Below, piece after piece: positions 11,957-12,076 of a stretch of 12,076 bases of DNA. Within the stretch, counting starts at the first letter, position 1, and every line of letters begins with the position of its first letter. The notes beneath the pieces were generated by a model, which ran no database searches, had not been told where the DNA came from, and saw nothing but the letters and a program-made list of their open reading frames with translations. A program made the position numbers and the translations under genes. Source of the stretch: Ruminococcaceae bacterium UBA5904. Lineage in GTDB: Bacteria; Bacillota; Clostridia; Oscillospirales; Acutalibacteraceae. The stretch lies in the NCBI GenBank assembly GCA_002431305.1, contig DJEG01000112.1:1-12076 (forward strand). Reading direction: 5' to 3'.

Positions 11957-12076
11957 TTACAGTAAGAATACGAATATCTGACCGAGCAGGGCGATAGCCG
12001 CGGTTATTCCGCCGAAGATAAGCCCCAGTTTTTTCTTGTCAATCGGGAGTTCGCCCGACACCTTACCCGTCTGACC
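11957..12076 (-). CDS. C-terminal 39 residues of a membrane-anchored protein, possibly a zinc-ribbon protein partnered with TPM
   Basis: The minus strand is open from the window edge to a TAA at 11959-11957. The visible end reads GQTGKVSGELPIDKKK, followed by a hydrophobic segment of about 20 residues (LGLIFGGITAAIALLGQIFVFLL, here split: LGLIFGG, ITAAIALL, GQIFVFLL) that ends the protein. This is a tail-type membrane anchor. From memory, 'NGQTGK-x-x-GDLPxDK' before a terminal membrane helix occurs in TFIIB-type zinc-ribbon proteins that sit beside TPM or SPFH genes in Clostridia. The zinc ribbon itself would lie beyond the window, so this is a suggestion. Codon use and strand agree with the TPM gene, which starts 18 nt downstream and probably shares the mRNA. 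Confidence 0.6.
   Translation of the reverse strand, partial: GQTGKVSGELPIDKKKLGLIFGGITAAIALLGQIFVFLL

Noticed and set aside
1..12076. CRISPR array, tRNA, rRNA, IS element or phage attachment site
   Set aside because: I saw no regularly spaced direct repeats, no cloverleaf or rRNA-like conserved segments, no transposase-like protein and no flanking target-site duplications.

Overview
The window looks like part of the chromosome of a gut-type Gram-positive Clostridia bacterium, most likely an uncultured Oscillospiraceae (Ruminococcus-like). This is inferred, not proven. The reasons are AT-rich intergenic DNA with consensus sigma-A promoters, strong GGGG/GGAG ribosome binding sites, Gram-positive style secreted proteins, a lipoprotein signal, and protein families (fibro-slime plus GH2 giants, TPM proteins with a conserved PGS tail) that I associate with that group. 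Every supportable gene lies on the minus strand, so transcription runs from high to low coordinates. There are no RNA genes, IS elements, phage genes or CRISPR arrays.

Reading in the direction of transcription, 12076-11177 holds the C-terminal end of a membrane-anchored protein followed 18 nt later by a secreted/membrane TPM-domain protein. The unit is closed by a strong, symmetric terminator hairpin at 11116-11155. Next is a monocistronic NAD(P)-dependent dehydrogenase of the 2,4-diaminopentanoate dehydrogenase type (11059-10034), followed by a hairpin terminator. A gene-free AT-rich stretch of about 490 bp comes next, holding a near-consensus promoter with a palindrome abutting its -35 box. 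That promoter drives a stand-alone E2-type acyltransferase catalytic domain (9544-8627), which has its own terminator.

The main feature is a 2554-residue secreted GH2 glycoside hydrolase (8377-713) with a textbook extended -10 promoter. Behind the catalytic part it carries Ig-like domains, a probable beta-trefoil, a FIVAR-like helical module, a fibro-slime/PA14-like domain, a tyrosine-rich repeat block, further beta-sandwiches, and an amphipathic C-terminal helix in place of a sortase signal or dockerin. The stop codon of this gene overlaps the ribosome binding site of a 76-residue peptide with three cysteines (700-470), so the two are translationally linked. A strong hairpin terminator follows the peptide gene. 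The same DNA also holds a good promoter for the next gene, a lipoprotein cut off by the window edge (411-1).

The best candidate for something undescribed is the GH2-peptide unit. It pairs a very large surface or secreted carbohydrate-active enzyme with a small, coupled, Cys-containing peptide of unknown function, and a lipoprotein gene follows immediately. No maturation enzyme (radical SAM, LanM, protease) is visible in the window, so a RiPP interpretation is only a hypothesis.
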